This document shows positions 51,140 through 60,800 of a DNA stretch of 64,000 bases, in pieces (within the stretch, counting starts at the first letter, position 1; every line of letters begins with the position of its first letter). Both the position numbers and the translations under genes were made by a program. The DNA comes from Miltoncostaea oceani (GTDB taxonomy: Bacteria > Actinomycetota > Thermoleophilia > Miltoncostaeales > Miltoncostaeaceae). Below the pieces are notes generated by a model, which saw only the letters and a program-made list of their open reading frames with translations, had not been told where the DNA came from and did not search any database. The DNA lies in assembly GCF_018141545.1 (NCBI RefSeq), contig NZ_CP064356.1, forward strand, positions 1,426,001 to 1,490,000, read 5' to 3'.

Positions 51140-53323
51140 ATGGCGGTCAGCGCAACCACGCCGGATCCGGCGCCGGCGGGACCCCCCCTCGGGCACGGAC
51201 GCGGGACCCCCTGGCCGGGGGCCCTGCCGCCCCGCCGGCCCCGTCCCGACTGGTGGCTGACGCCCCTCACGGAGCTGCCCGGCGTCGGCGCCACCACCGC
51301 CGAGAGGGCCGCCGTGCTGGGGATCTCGAACATCGGGACCCTGCTCGAGCACCTGCCGGCGCGGTACGAGGCCTTCGACCAGGACGTCCGTCCCGTGTCG
51401 AGCCTCTCCGCCGGCGAGGAGGCCACCGTGCGGGTCGTGCTCGACGCGATCGCGGTGCGCCCCACCCGGCGGCGGGGCCTGAAGATCGTGTCGGCGCGGG
51501 TCCACGACGGCAGCGGGCGCATGGCGGTGACGTGGTTCAACCAGGCCCACCTCGCACGGGTGCTGCACCCCGGCGACGAGCTGCTGCTGCGCGGCCGGGT
51601 CGGCGGGGAGGGGCGGCGCGAGCTGTCCGTCAGGAGCCACGAGGTCGTCGGCGCCGCCGGGTCCGTCGGCCTGCACACCCAGGGGCTGGTCCCCGTCTAC
51701 CCGGCGACGGAGCGCATGCCGGTGCGCCGCATCCGCGAGCTGGTCGACCTGGCGCGCCCCCTGGCGCGCGCCGCCCCGGAGCGCCTGCCCGCGTGGGTCC
51801 GGTGGCGCCTCGGCCTGCCGGGCGCCGCCGACGCCCTCGTCGCCGTCCACTTCCCCCGCTCGCGCCCCGAGAGCCGCCTCGGCCGCCGCCGGATGGTCGT
51901 GGAGGAGCTCATGGTGCTGCAGCTCGGCCTGGAGGCCGTCCGCCGCCACCAGACCGCGACCCGGGCGGCCCCCGCCCTCGTCGCGACGGGGGCGCACTCG
52001 GAGCCGTTGATCGCCGGGCTCCCGTTCACCCTCACCCCGCCCCAGCGCCACGCCGCCCGGGAGATCGGCCGCGATCTCTCCCGCACGCGGCCGATGCGGC
52101 GCCTGCTGCAGGGGGAGGTCGGGTCCGGGAAGACGCTCGTCGCGCTGCTCGCCGTCTGCCAGGCCGCCGAGGCGGGCGCCCAGTCGGCGGTGCTCGTGCC
52201 CACCGAGACGCTCGCCGAGCAGCACCTGCGCACCCTCGACGGCCTCCTCGGCCCCGTCGGGCTCCACCCCGTGCTGCTGACGGGGAGGGTGACCGGCGCC
52301 GAGCGCGAGCGCCGGCTGATGGCCCTGCGCACCGGGACGGCCACCGTCGCCGTCGGCACCCAGGCCCTCCTGTCGGAGGGCGTCGACTTCCACCGCCTCG
52401 GCCTCGTCGTCGTCGACGAGCAGCACCGCTTCGGCGTCGAGCAGCGCCAGGCGCTGTCGGAGCGCGCCGGCGGGGGAGGGGCCGCCCACCTGCTCTACAT
52501 GACGGCCACCCCGATCCCGCGGACGCTGGCGCTGACCGCCTACGGCGACCTCACGGTCTCCACGATCCGCACCCGCCCCCCGGGCCGCGCCCCCGTCGAG
52601 ACCCGCTGGGTGCGCGGCGAGGAGCGGGAGGACGCCTACGAGCAGGTGCGCGCCGCCCTGCGCGCCGGCCGCCAGGCCTACGTCATCTGCCCCCTCGTCG
52701 AGGAGGGCGCCGCCGCGGAGGCCCGCGCCGCCACCACCGAGGCGCGCCGCCTGGCCGAGGGCCCGTTCGCCGCGTTCCGGGTCGGCCTCGTCCACGGCGC
52801 CCAGCCCTCCGAGGAGAAGCGGCGGGCGATGCTCGACTTCGCCGAGGGTCGCACCGAGCTCCTCGTCGCCACCACCGTCGTGGAGGTCGGCATCGACGTC
52901 GCGAACGCCACCGTCATCCTCATCGAGGACGCCGACCGCTTCGGGCTCGCCCAGCTCCACCAGCTCCGCGGCCGGGTCGGCCGCGGCGAGGACCCCGGCC
53001 TGTGCCTGCTGTTCGGCGAGCCCGTGACCGAGGACGGCGCGCGGCGCCTGGAGGCGCTCACCCAGACGACCGACGGCTTCCGCCTCGCCGAGCTCGACCT
53101 GGAGATCCGGGGGGAGGGCAGCGTCCTCGGGCTCCGCCAGGCCGGGCCGACCGACCTGCGCTTCGCCCGGCTCGCGCGCGACCGGCGGGAGCTCGCCGAG
53201 GCGCGGTGGGCCGCTCGCCGCGCCCTCCGCATCGACCCGCGCCTCGAGGGTCCCGAGCACCGCCTGCTGCGCGACGCCGTGCTCGACCGCTTCGACAGCT
53301 TCCCGCGGCTCCTCGACGCGTGA
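51140..53323 (+). CDS. recG: ATP-dependent DNA helicase RecG
   Basis: RecG remodels stalled forks and branched DNA. The 727-residue protein has an N-terminal wedge/OB domain (ELPGVGATTAERAAVLGI; VHDGSGRMAVTWFNQAHL), then superfamily 2 helicase motifs: LLQGEVGSGKTLVAL, VVVDEQHRFGVEQR, LYMTATPIPRTLALT and LHQLRGRVGRGEDPG. ATG 51140 is preferred to an in-frame start at 50969 because a TATGCT box lies exactly six bases before it and homology begins after it. The end overlaps rsmD (GTGA). Confidence 0.95.
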   Translation: MAVSATTPDPAPAGPPLGHGRGTPWPGALPPRRPRPDWWLTPLTELPGVGATTAERAAVLGISNIGTLLEHLPARYEAFDQDVRPVSSLSAGEEATVRVVLDAIAVRPTRRRGLKIVSARVHDGSGRMAVTWFNQAHLARVLHPGDELLLRGRVGGEGRRELSVRSHEVVGAAGSVGLHTQGLVPVYPATERMPVRRIRELVDLARPLARAAPERLPAWVRWRLGLPGAADALVAVHFPRSRPESRLGRRRMVVEELMVLQLGLEAVRRHQTATRAAPALVATGAHSEPLIAGLPFTLTPPQRHAAREIGRDLSRTRPMRRLLQGEVGSGKTLVALLAVCQAAEAGAQSAVLVPTETLAEQHLRTLDGLLGPVGLHPVLLTGRVTGAERERRLMALRTGTATVAVGTQALLSEGVDFHRLGLVVVDEQHRFGVEQRQALSERAGGGGAAHLLYMTATPIPRTLALTAYGDLTVSTIRTRPPGRAPVETRWVRGEEREDAYEQVRAALRAGRQAYVICPLVEEGAAAEARAATTEARRLAEGPFAAFRVGLVHGAQPSEEKRRAMLDFAEGRTELLVATTVVEVGIDVANATVILIEDADRFGLAQLHQLRGRVGRGEDPGLCLLFGEPVTEDGARRLEALTQTTDGFRLAELDLEIRGEGSVLGLRQAGPTDLRFARLARDRRELAEARWAARRALRIDPRLEGPEHRLLRDAVLDRFDSFPRLLDA

Positions 53324-53877
53324 GGATCGTCGCCGGCACCCACCGCGGCCGCCGCATCGCCGCGCCCCGCGGCACCACCACCCGGCCGACGGCCGACCGC
53401 GTGCGCGAGGCCGTGTTCTCGATCATCGGGCCCGTCGACGGGCTCGACGTGCTCGACCTCTTCGCCGGCTCCGGGGCGCTCGGGCTGGAGGCCCTGTCGC
53501 GCGGCGCCGCCTCCGCGACGCTCGTCGACCGCGACCCGCGCGCCGTCGCCTGCATCCGGGCCAACGTCGCCACCCTCGGGGAGGAGGCGCGCGTCCGTGT
53601 GCTGCGGCGCGACTGGCGGGCCGCCCTCGGGTCGGAGCGGACGGCGGGGAGGACCTTCGGGTTGTGCCTCTGCGACCCGCCGTATAGCCTCACCGACCGG
53701 GTTGTGGCGGGGATCGGCGCGGCACTTTCGCCCCTGATGACCTCCCCCGGGATCGTGGTGATCGAGCACTCCGCCGCGCTCCCGCCACCCGAGCCCTCAG
53801 GACTGGACATCGCCACGCGAACCGATCGGACCTACGGCGACACCGCCGTGAGCGTGCTGGGGCTGGCCCCGCGGTGA
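53320..53877 (+). CDS. rsmD: 16S rRNA m2G966 methyltransferase RsmD
   Basis: RsmD methylates G966 of 16S rRNA. The 185-residue Rossmann methyltransferase shows RIVAGTHRGRRI, TRPTADRVREAVFSII, LDLFAGSGALGLEALSRGA (SAM loop) and the N6-type catalytic motif LCDPPYSL. GTG 53320 overlaps recG and the end overlaps coaD, a common rsmD-coaD pairing. Confidence 0.95.
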   Translation: MRIVAGTHRGRRIAAPRGTTTRPTADRVREAVFSIIGPVDGLDVLDLFAGSGALGLEALSRGAASATLVDRDPRAVACIRANVATLGEEARVRVLRRDWRAALGSERTAGRTFGLCLCDPPYSLTDRVVAGIGAALSPLMTSPGIVVIEHSAALPPPEPSGLDIATRTDRTYGDTAVSVLGLAPR

Positions 53878-54392
53878 CACGCGACAACCGCTTCCGCATC
53901 GCCATCTGCCCCGGCACGTACGACCCCGTGACGAACGGGCACGTCGACGTGATCGCGCGGGCGGCGACGCTCTTCGACGAGGTCGTGGTCTGCGTGACCG
54001 CCGGCTCCGTCAAGAAGCAGCCGCTCTTCACGGCCGAGGAGCGCATCGACTTCGTCCGCCGCAGCGTCGCCCACCTGGCGAACGTCCGCGTGGAGGGTTT
54101 CAACTCGCTCGTGACGGAGCACGCTCGGAGCCTCGGGGCGTCCGTCATGGTAAAAGGACTGCGGGCGATCTCCGATTTCGACTACGAGTTCCAGATGGCG
54201 CAGCTGAACAGGCATCTGGCCGCGGAGATCGAAACGGTCTATCTGCCGGCGTCACCCGAATACAGCTTCGTGAGTTCGAGCGGTGTGCGGGAGGTGGCGG
54301 CCTGGGGGGGCTCGGTCGATGACTGGGTCCCCGCGTTCGTCGCGGAGGCTCTGCGGGCCCGGCGCCCACGCGGTGTCGGCTCGGTCCCTTGA
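53874..54392 (+). CDS. coaD: Phosphopantetheine adenylyltransferase
   Basis: CoaD adenylates 4'-phosphopantetheine, the penultimate step of coenzyme A synthesis. The 172-residue nucleotidyltransferase has CPGTYDPVTNGHVDVIARA (TxGH-type HIGH motif), VKGLRAISDFDYEFQMA and YSFVSSSGVREVA. GTG 53874 overlaps rsmD. Its product feeds, through CoA, the prosthetic group of AcpP further downstream. Confidence 0.96.
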   Translation: MTRDNRFRIAICPGTYDPVTNGHVDVIARAATLFDEVVVCVTAGSVKKQPLFTAEERIDFVRRSVAHLANVRVEGFNSLVTEHARSLGASVMVKGLRAISDFDYEFQMAQLNRHLAAEIETVYLPASPEYSFVSSSGVREVAAWGGSVDDWVPAFVAEALRARRPRGVGSVP

Positions 54393-54402
54393 GGAGGGTT
54401 CG

Positions 54403-54897
54403 TTGGACGTACTCGAACTGATCGACAAGCTCGACGATCTGATCCACAACGCGCGGGCCGTGCCCCTGACCGACCAGGTCCGGATCGACCGCGAGGCGAT
54501 CTACGACCTCCTCGACCAGATGCGGTCGACGATCCCCGAAGAGGTCAAGCAGGCCCGGTGGATCGTCAAGGAGCGCCAGGAGATGCTCGCCGAGGCGAAG
54601 CGCGAGGCCGAGCGCCTCGTGCTCGACGCCCGTGACAAGGCGGCGCAGGAGGCCTCCGAGCAGGAGGTCGTGAAGCGCGCCGAGCGGGAGGCCGCCGAGA
54701 TCCTCGAGGAGGCCCGCCAGCGCGAGCGCGAGGTCCGCCTCGGCGCCGAGGACTACGCCGACGAGGTCCTCGGCACGCTCGAGGTCAACCTCGGCAAGTT
54801 CCTCCAGGCCGTCCAGCGCGGACGCGAGCGCCTGCAGGGCCGGTCGACCGACGAGCCGCTCGACGGCGACGACCTGGCGCCCGAGCCCCACCTCTGA
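54403..54897 (+). CDS. Coiled-coil protein resembling ATP synthase subunit b / DivIVA
   Basis: The 164-residue protein begins VLELIDKLDDLIHNARAVPL and then runs as a long charged coiled coil (about 45-150) rich in Glu, Arg and Ala. It is often labelled ATP synthase F0 subunit B-like because of the heptads, but there is no N-terminal membrane helix and no atp genes are near, so that name is misleading. The same gene occurs between coaD and yceD in other actinobacteria. TTG 54403 follows AGGAGGG by five bases. The role is unknown; a DivIVA/SepIVA-like envelope scaffold is one possibility. Confidence 0.7.
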   Translation: MDVLELIDKLDDLIHNARAVPLTDQVRIDREAIYDLLDQMRSTIPEEVKQARWIVKERQEMLAEAKREAERLVLDARDKAAQEASEQEVVKRAEREAAEILEEARQREREVRLGAEDYADEVLGTLEVNLGKFLQAVQRGRERLQGRSTDEPLDGDDLAPEPHL

Positions 54898-54902
54898 TCA
54901 CC

Positions 54903-55445
54903 ATGGAGCGCGAGGTCGCCACCCTGGACCTCCGCGCACTCGATCTCGCGCCGGGGGCCGCCACGCGGCTCCGGCTGCGCGTCCCCGCGATCGAGCTCCG
55001 CAGCGGCGGGTCCGACTACGTGACGGACCCGGCGTCGCCCGAGGTGGACGTCGAGGTCGGCCGGTCGCTGTCGGGCCTGCACCTGCGGCTCCGCGCCGAC
55101 GTCGTGATCACCGGACCGTGCTGGCGGTGCCTCGGCGACGCACGCGTGCCGCTCGCCATCGACGTCACCGAGTTCCAGGCGGAGGGGCGCGAGGGGGAGG
55201 AGTTCGACGAGGACCTCGACTCCGCCTACGTGGAGCCCGGCCGGGTCGACCTCGGAACCTGGGCGCGCGACTCGGTCGCCGAGGCCCTGCCGACCACGAT
55301 CCTCTGCCGCGACGACTGCGCCGGCATCTGCCCCGTCTGCGGCGGCGACCGCAACCTCGTGCCGTGCGACCACGCCGAGGAGACGACCGACACCCGCTGG
55401 GACGCGCTGCGCGAGATCGCGGAGCGCCTCGAGCGCGGCGAGTGA
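54903..55445 (+). CDS. yceD: DUF177 (YceD) family protein
   Basis: YceD family proteins are encoded next to rpmF and linked to 23S rRNA/L32 processing. The 180-residue protein has VVITGPCWRCLGDARVPL and, near the end, the conserved ICPVCGGDRN with flanking cysteines, so the CxxC pairs likely bind zinc. It precedes rpmF by 80 bases, the standard arrangement. Confidence 0.9.
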   Translation: MEREVATLDLRALDLAPGAATRLRLRVPAIELRSGGSDYVTDPASPEVDVEVGRSLSGLHLRLRADVVITGPCWRCLGDARVPLAIDVTEFQAEGREGEEFDEDLDSAYVEPGRVDLGTWARDSVAEALPTTILCRDDCAGICPVCGGDRNLVPCDHAEETTDTRWDALREIAERLERGE

Positions 55446-55525
55446 CCGGGCGGGCCGCGCCGGCCCTTCCTCTCGGCGCGCCCGCCCGCTAACCTCCCGC
55501 GAGTCCTCCGACCGGTGGTGAGTTC

Positions 55526-55705
55526 GTGGCCGTCCCGAAGCGCAAGACCTCCAAGCAGCGCCGCGACACGCGGCGGGCGACGCATGCCATCGAGGCGACC
55601 CGCCTCGGCAGCTGCCCGCGCTGCTCCAGCCCCATCCGCCCGCACCACGTGTGCGGCGTCTGCGGCTACTACCGCGGCCGCCCGGTCGTCGAGATCGAGG
55701 GGTAG
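55526..55705 (+). CDS. rpmF: 50S ribosomal protein L32
   Basis: The 59-residue protein reads VAVPKRKTSKQRRDTRRA at the N-terminus and SCPRCSSPIRPHHVCGVCGY further on, the zinc-binding form of L32 (CPRC and CGVC). GTG 55526 is the only plausible start; GGTGGTGAG upstream is a weak ribosome site. It is shorter than common gene-calling limits. yceD lies upstream and plsX downstream, the usual order. The 87 bases to plsX show nothing further. Confidence 0.95.
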   Translation: MAVPKRKTSKQRRDTRRATHAIEATRLGSCPRCSSPIRPHHVCGVCGYYRGRPVVEIEG

Positions 55706-55792
55706 AGGCACGGACCGGCGGGCGTTCGCGCCCCCCGTGGCCCCGGCCCGGATCCTCGCGCCCCGGCGCACCCGCACCACCGAGACCGCCTG

Positions 55793-56812
55793 ATGGCCCC
55801 CGTGGTGGCGCTCGACGGGATGGGCGGCGACAACGCGCCCGCCGCGCCGGTCACCGGTGCGATCACGGCGGCCCGCGACGGCGTGCAGGTGCTGCTCGTC
55901 GGTGACGCCCCGGTGCTGGAGCGCGAGCTCGAGCGCCAGGACGCCGCCGGGCACTCCGGCATCGAGATCGTCCACGCGCCGGACACGGTGAGCTCCTCCG
56001 AGGAGGGGGCCCGCGCGGTCCGCGCGAAGCCCGACGCCTCCGTGTCGCTCGCCTGCCGCCTCGTCGGCCAGGGGCGCGCCGGGGCCGCGGTCTCCGCGGG
56101 CAACACCGGCGCGATGCTCGCGGCCGCGACGCTCTACATCCGGCGCGTGCCGGGCGTCATCCGCCCGGCGATCGCCGTGGTCCTGCCGGGCGCCGGCGGG
56201 CGCCCCGTGCTGCTGCTCGACGCCGGCGGCAGCGCCGAGGCCCGCGCCGAGCACCTGAAGCAGTTCGCCCTGATGGGGCGCATCTTCAGCCGCGACGTCC
56301 TCGGCGTCGCCGACCCGCGGGTCGGGCTCCTCTCGATCGGGGAGGAGGACGTCAAGGGGAGCGATCTGGTCCTCTCGGCCCACGCCCTGCTGCGCGAGAC
56401 CCCGGGTTTCGTCGGCAACGTCGAGGGCCGCGACATCCCGACGGGCGTCGTCGACGTCGTCGTGACCGACGGCTTCACCGGCAACGTCGTCCTCAAGACG
56501 ATGGAGGGCGTCGCCTCGTTCCTCATGGGCGAGGTGCGCGACGCGGTCCGCTCGACGCTGCTCGGGCGGGTCGGCGGCCTGCTGGTGCGCCCGCCGCTGC
56601 GGCGGATGCGCGACCGCATCGACCCGGAGGAGTACGGCGGGGCCGTCCTGCTCGGCGTGAGGGGCCTGGCCGTGATCGGCCACGGCAACTCCAGCGGACG
56701 GGGCATCGGCAACGCGGTGAGGGTCGCCGCGCGGGGCGCACGGGGGAGTCTGGCGGAGCAGTTCGGCGCCGCTCTCGCCCTCGAGGGCGCCGAACGGTCG
56801 CCGGCCGCGTAG
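55793..56812 (+). CDS. plsX: Phosphate acyltransferase PlsX
   Basis: PlsX converts acyl-ACP to acyl-phosphate, which begins membrane phospholipid synthesis. The 339-residue protein shows [47 protein letters not shown] and [14 protein letters not shown], then [17 protein letters not shown] 55793. PlsX acts with PlsY (not here) and PlsC (26507). acpP follows, but fabD, fabG and fabH, which often lie between, are missing from this cluster. Confidence 0.95.
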   Translation: MAPVVALDGMGGDNAPAAPVTGAITAARDGVQVLLVGDAPVLERELERQDAAGHSGIEIVHAPDTVSSSEEGARAVRAKPDASVSLACRLVGQGRAGAAVSAGNTGAMLAAATLYIRRVPGVIRPAIAVVLPGAGGRPVLLLDAGGSAEARAEHLKQFALMGRIFSRDVLGVADPRVGLLSIGEEDVKGSDLVLSAHALLRETPGFVGNVEGRDIPTGVVDVVVTDGFTGNVVLKTMEGVASFLMGEVRDAVRSTLLGRVGGLLVRPPLRRMRDRIDPEEYGGAVLLGVRGLAVIGHGNSSGRGIGNAVRVAARGARGSLAEQFGAALALEGAERSPAA

Positions 56813-56860
56813 GATCATCGCGTCGCCGGCGTCCGTCGGCGGTTCGTCCGAGACCGTGTG

Positions 56861-56866
56861 TAGGTT
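56861..56866 (+). promoter_or_regulatory. -10 box (TAGGTT) of acpP-rnc-smc-ftsY
   Basis: TAGGTT lies 51 bases before the acpP start, so this operon, unlike several others here, has a leader with a ribosome site (AAAAGGGGG at 56906-56914). Confidence 0.4.
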
Positions 56867-56916
56867 GCCCAGCCAGAGCCCAGCGGCCACCTGGCGTGGA
56901 GAGACAAAAGGGGGAC

Positions 56917-57162
56917 GTGTTGGACCGAGACAAGGCTGTGGAAGAGGTCCGCGCCATCCTCGTGGAGCAGCTCGGGGTCGATCCGGCGGAGGTCACCGTC
57001 GAGTCGTCCTTCCAGGAGGACCTCAACGCTGATTCGCTGGACCTGGTCGAGCTCATCATGGAGATGGAGGACCGGTTCAAGGTCAAGATCCCGGACGAGG
57101 AAGCGGAGAAGATCACGACGGTCGGCCAGGCGGTCGACTACGTGCTGGCGCAGACGGGCTGA
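56917..57162 (+). CDS. acpP: Acyl carrier protein
   Basis: ACP carries growing fatty acids on a phosphopantetheine arm. The acidic protein of about 80 residues has the attachment motif [17 protein letters not shown] (Ser of DSL) and ends [10 protein letters not shown]. The start is GTG 56917 or TTG 56920; the second is better spaced from the GGGGG ribosome site. The stop is shared with rnc as CTGA. Confidence 0.93.
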   Translation: MLDRDKAVEEVRAILVEQLGVDPAEVTVESSFQEDLNADSLDLVELIMEMEDRFKVKIPDEEAEKITTVGQAVDYVLAQTG

Positions 57163-57860
57163 GCGCCCCCGCCGACGCCACCGCGGGGCTCGCCCGGCTC
57201 GTCCGGGACCTGGGGCCACGCCGGCGTCGTCAGGTCTTCACCCACAGCTCGTGGGCGCCTCGCCGTGAGGCGTCCTACGAGCGGCTCGAGTTCCTCGGAG
57301 ACAGCGTCCTGGGCCTCGTCGTGAGCGAGGAGCTCATGCGTCGCCATCCGTCCGTGGACGAGGGCGATCTGTCGTGGATGCGGCAGGCGGTGGTGGCGCG
57401 CGATCCCTGCGCCGCCGCCGCCGACGCCGCCGGGCTCCCGGAGGCGCTGGTCGCCGCCGCGCCGCCCGCCCGCGCCGAGACCGCCCGGGAGCTCGCGTCC
57501 CAGGCGACCGTCCGTGCGGCGCTCGCCGAGGCCGTCATCGGCGCCGCCTGGCTCGACCTCGGCGCCGACGCGACCCGCGCCGCCGTCCTCGACGCGTTCG
57601 CCTCGGCGATCGACGTCGCGGCCCCCGGCACCCGCGATCCCAAGACCACCCTGCAGGAGGAGGCGGCGCGCATGCGCATCGAGGTCGCCTACGAGCTGAC
57701 CGACACGCAGGGCCCGCCGCAGCGGCGCGTCTTCACGAGCCGCGTGCGGGTCGGCGGCACGGTGATGGGGGAGGGCACCGGCCCCTCCAAGCAGTCGTCC
57801 GAGCAGGCCGCCGCGGCCCAGGCCCTCGCCGCCCGTCCCTGGAGCGCCGCCCCGTGCTGA
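57159..57860 (+). CDS. rnc: Ribonuclease III with apparent CTG start and one altered catalytic residue
   Basis: RNase III cuts double-stranded RNA, including rRNA precursors. The signature [30 protein letters not shown] and a C-terminal double-stranded RNA-binding domain ([12 protein letters not shown] to [10 protein letters not shown]) are clear. The signature lies before the first GTG (57321), so translation must begin further upstream. The only NTG in frame at the right place is CTG 57159, overlapping the acpP stop as CTGA, giving 233 residues. In the second catalytic block ([13 protein letters not shown]) Glu is kept, but the Asp at E. coli position 114 is Ala. smc follows with a seven-base overlap. 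Confidence 0.88.
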   Translation: MSAPADATAGLARLVRDLGPRRRRQVFTHSSWAPRREASYERLEFLGDSVLGLVVSEELMRRHPSVDEGDLSWMRQAVVARDPCAAAADAAGLPEALVAAAPPARAETARELASQATVRAALAEAVIGAAWLDLGADATRAAVLDAFASAIDVAAPGTRDPKTTLQEEAARMRIEVAYELTDTQGPPQRRVFTSRVRVGGTVMGEGTGPSKQSSEQAAAAQALAARPWSAAPC

Positions 57861-60800
57861 CCCGGCTGTCCCTTCGCGGCTTCAAGTCGTTCGCCGACGC
57901 CACCCACCTCGAGTTCGGGCCGGGCGTCAACGTCATCGTCGGCCCGAACGGGTCCGGCAAGAGCAACCTCGCCGAGGCCGTCGTGTGGGCGCTCGGCGAG
58001 CAGCGCGCCGGCCGCCTGCGGGCGGGCGGCATGGCCGACGTCCTCTACTCGGGGGGCGCGCGGCGCCCCGCGGCGCCGTACGCCGAGGTCGGCCTCGTGC
58101 TCGACGGCGACGACGCGGACGGCCCGGCCGAGGTGGCCGCCAGCCGCCGCCTGACCCGCGCCGGCGACGCCCACTACCGCCTGAACGCCGCGAGCTGCCG
58201 CCTGCTCGACGTGCAGGAGTCGCTCGCGCGGCGGGGCATCGGGCCCGACGCCCTCGCCGTCATCCGCCAGGGGCAGGTCGAGGCGCTCTGCACCAGCACC
58301 CCCGTGGAGCGCCGCGCGATGGTCGACGCCGCCGCCGGCGTCGCCGTGGCGAAGCGCCGCCGCCGCCGGGCCGAGCAGAAGCTGAACCGGGTCGCGGACC
58401 GACTGGAGCGGGCCCGCGACATCGCGGGCGAGGTGCGCGCCCGCGCGCGGGCGCTCGACCGCCAGGCCCGCGCGGCCGAGCGGGCCGGGGCCCTCGACGC
58501 CGAGATCGCCGCCGCCCGCGCCGCGGTCGGCGCGGCCCGCGCCCGCGCCGCGGCCGCCGCCCACGCGCACGCCCGCGCCGAGGCCGAGCGCCTGCGCGCC
58601 GTCGCCGCCGCCGACGCCGCCGCCCTGGACGCCGCGCGCGCCGCGCGCACCGAGGCCGCCCGCGCCCGCGCCGAGGGGGCCTCCGAGGCCTCCACCGCGC
58701 AGGAGCTCGCCGCCACCGTCCGGACCGCCGCCGAGCGCACCGCCGGCCGCGCCGAGCTCGCCGCCGAGCGGGTGGCCGCCGCCGAGCGGGAGGCCGGCGA
58801 GCACGAGGCCCGCCGGGCCGCGGCCGCCGACCGGCTGGGGGCCCTGGAGGAGGCCGCGCGGGTCGCGGAGGCCGCCGTCGCGCGCCGCCGCCGCCGCGGC
58901 CGACGAGGCCGACGCCGCCGCGCAGGCGGCCGAGACCGCCGACCTCGCCGCGCGCGCCGAGCACCGGGCGCGGGAGTCGGCCGCCGCCGCCGACGCCGCC
59001 GCCCTGCTGGGCGCCGGCCGCGAACGCGACGAGGCCGACCGCCGGGTGCGGGCGGCCGCCGCCGCGCTCGAGGGCGCCCGCGCACGGCTGGCCGCGCTCG
59101 CTCAGGACGCCGTGGACGCCGCGGTGGTGGCCCGGGCGGAGCGCCGCGAGGAGGTCTCGGCCGGGCGCACCGCGCGCTGGGCCGAGCGGCTGCAGGCCGC
59201 CGAGCGCGACGCCGCCGATGCCGACGCCGCGCGCGCCGTCGCCGAGGGCCGGTTGCGCGAGGCGCGCACCGCGGCGCGGGCGCTCGCGCCGACCGAGGCC
59301 GCGCGGGGTGGCGGGCGCGCCCTCGGCGACGGCCTGGAGGTCGAGGAGGGCGCCGAGCACGCCGTCGCCGCGGCGCTCGGCGCCGTGGCCGAGGCCGTCC
59401 CCACCGACTCGGTCGCCGCCGCGCGCGCCGCGCTCGACGACGGGGCCGACCTGGCCCTCGTGCCCGCGCCCGCCCGCGGGCGGGGGACGCCGCCGCCGGG
59501 CGCCCGCCCGGTGCTCGACCTGGTGCTGCGCTGCTCCGACGCCGCCCGCCCCCACCTGGAGCGCCTCCTGGCCGACGCGTGGCTGGTCGACGAGCTCGAC
59601 GCCGTGCCGCCCGGCACGTCGGGCGTCGCGGTCACCCGGGAGGGGCTCGCTCTCCGCGCGGCCGACGGCCTGGTCTTCCGCGCCGCGGGATCCTGGGCCC
59701 GGCGGGCCCTGCACGCCCGGGCCGAGGACGCCGAGCGGGCCGCCGCGGCCGCCGCCGAGGCCGCCGCCGGCGAGGCGCGCCGCGCCGCCGCCGCCCTCGG
59801 GGCCGTCCGGTCCCGCCGCCGCGCCGCCGAGCGCTGCGCGGGGCGGGCCGCCGCGGCCGTGGCGACCCTCCGCGCGCAGGCCGGCAACCGCGCCGCCCGC
59901 GCCGCCGACGCCGGCGCCGCCGTCGAGCGGGCCGAGGCCGACGAGGCCGTCGCCCGGGCCGCGCTCGCCGCCGCCGCCCCGCGCGCCGAGGAGTGCCGCG
60001 CCGCCGCGACCGCGTCGAGCGCCCGGGCCGTCGAGGCGCGCCGCGCCGCCGAGGCCGCCACCGCCGCGCTCCGCACGGCGTCGTCGGCCGCCGCCGACGC
60101 CCGCGCCGGGCTCGCCGCCGCCCGCGCCCACGGGGCCGAGGCGGCCGCACGCCTCGAATCGACCCGCGCCGTGGCCCGGGAGGCCGCCGGCGACCGCGAC
60201 CTCGGCCCGGCCCGCCACGCGGCGCGGGCCCTCGCCGCCGCCGCCGAGGCGCTCGCCCCCGCGGCGGAGCGCGCCGCCGCCCTCCAGGCGGCGGCCGTCG
60301 CCCGGGCGCGGGAGCTCGACGCCGCCGTCGCGGTGGCCGACCGGGCGGTCGAGGAGGCCGAGCGCGCCGCCACGGCGACCGGCGCGCCGCCCACGCCGCC
60401 GAGGTGGAGGCCGCCGTGGCGGGGGAGCGCGCCGCCGAGGCCGGTCCGCCGCCCGCGGGTGACGAGGAACCCCTCGACCCCGAGGCGGCCGCCCTGCGGC
60501 TCGCCGACCTCGAGCGCCGCCGCGAGGGCATCGGCGCGGTCAACCCGCTCGCCGCCGCCGAGCGCGAGGAGCTGAGCGAGCGCGAGACGGAGATGGTCGC
60601 CCAGATCGACGACCTGGAGAGCACCGCCGCGTCGTTGCGGTCGCACCTCTCGGAGCTCGACGAGGCGGTCGCCGAGGGCTTCGACTCCCTGTTCGGCGCC
60701 TTCCGGGACCGCTTCGCCGAGGTCTGCGGCCTGCTCTTCCCGGGCGGCGAGGGGCGGTTGCGTGCCGTCGAGGCCGAGGACGGGGAGGCCGGCATCGAGG

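Noticed and set aside
55515-55793. A 92-residue frame covering rpmF in another frame
   Set aside because: It is Ser/Arg/Pro-rich without motifs; the L32 frame at 55526-55705 matches the ribosomal protein exactly in pattern and position.
60361-60420. Programmed ribosomal frameshifting in smc or the kinase
   Set aside because: No slippery heptamer with a downstream pseudoknot or hairpin typical of programmed -1 sites was seen; the breaks lie in simple GCC-type tracts, so sequencing error or indel is simpler.
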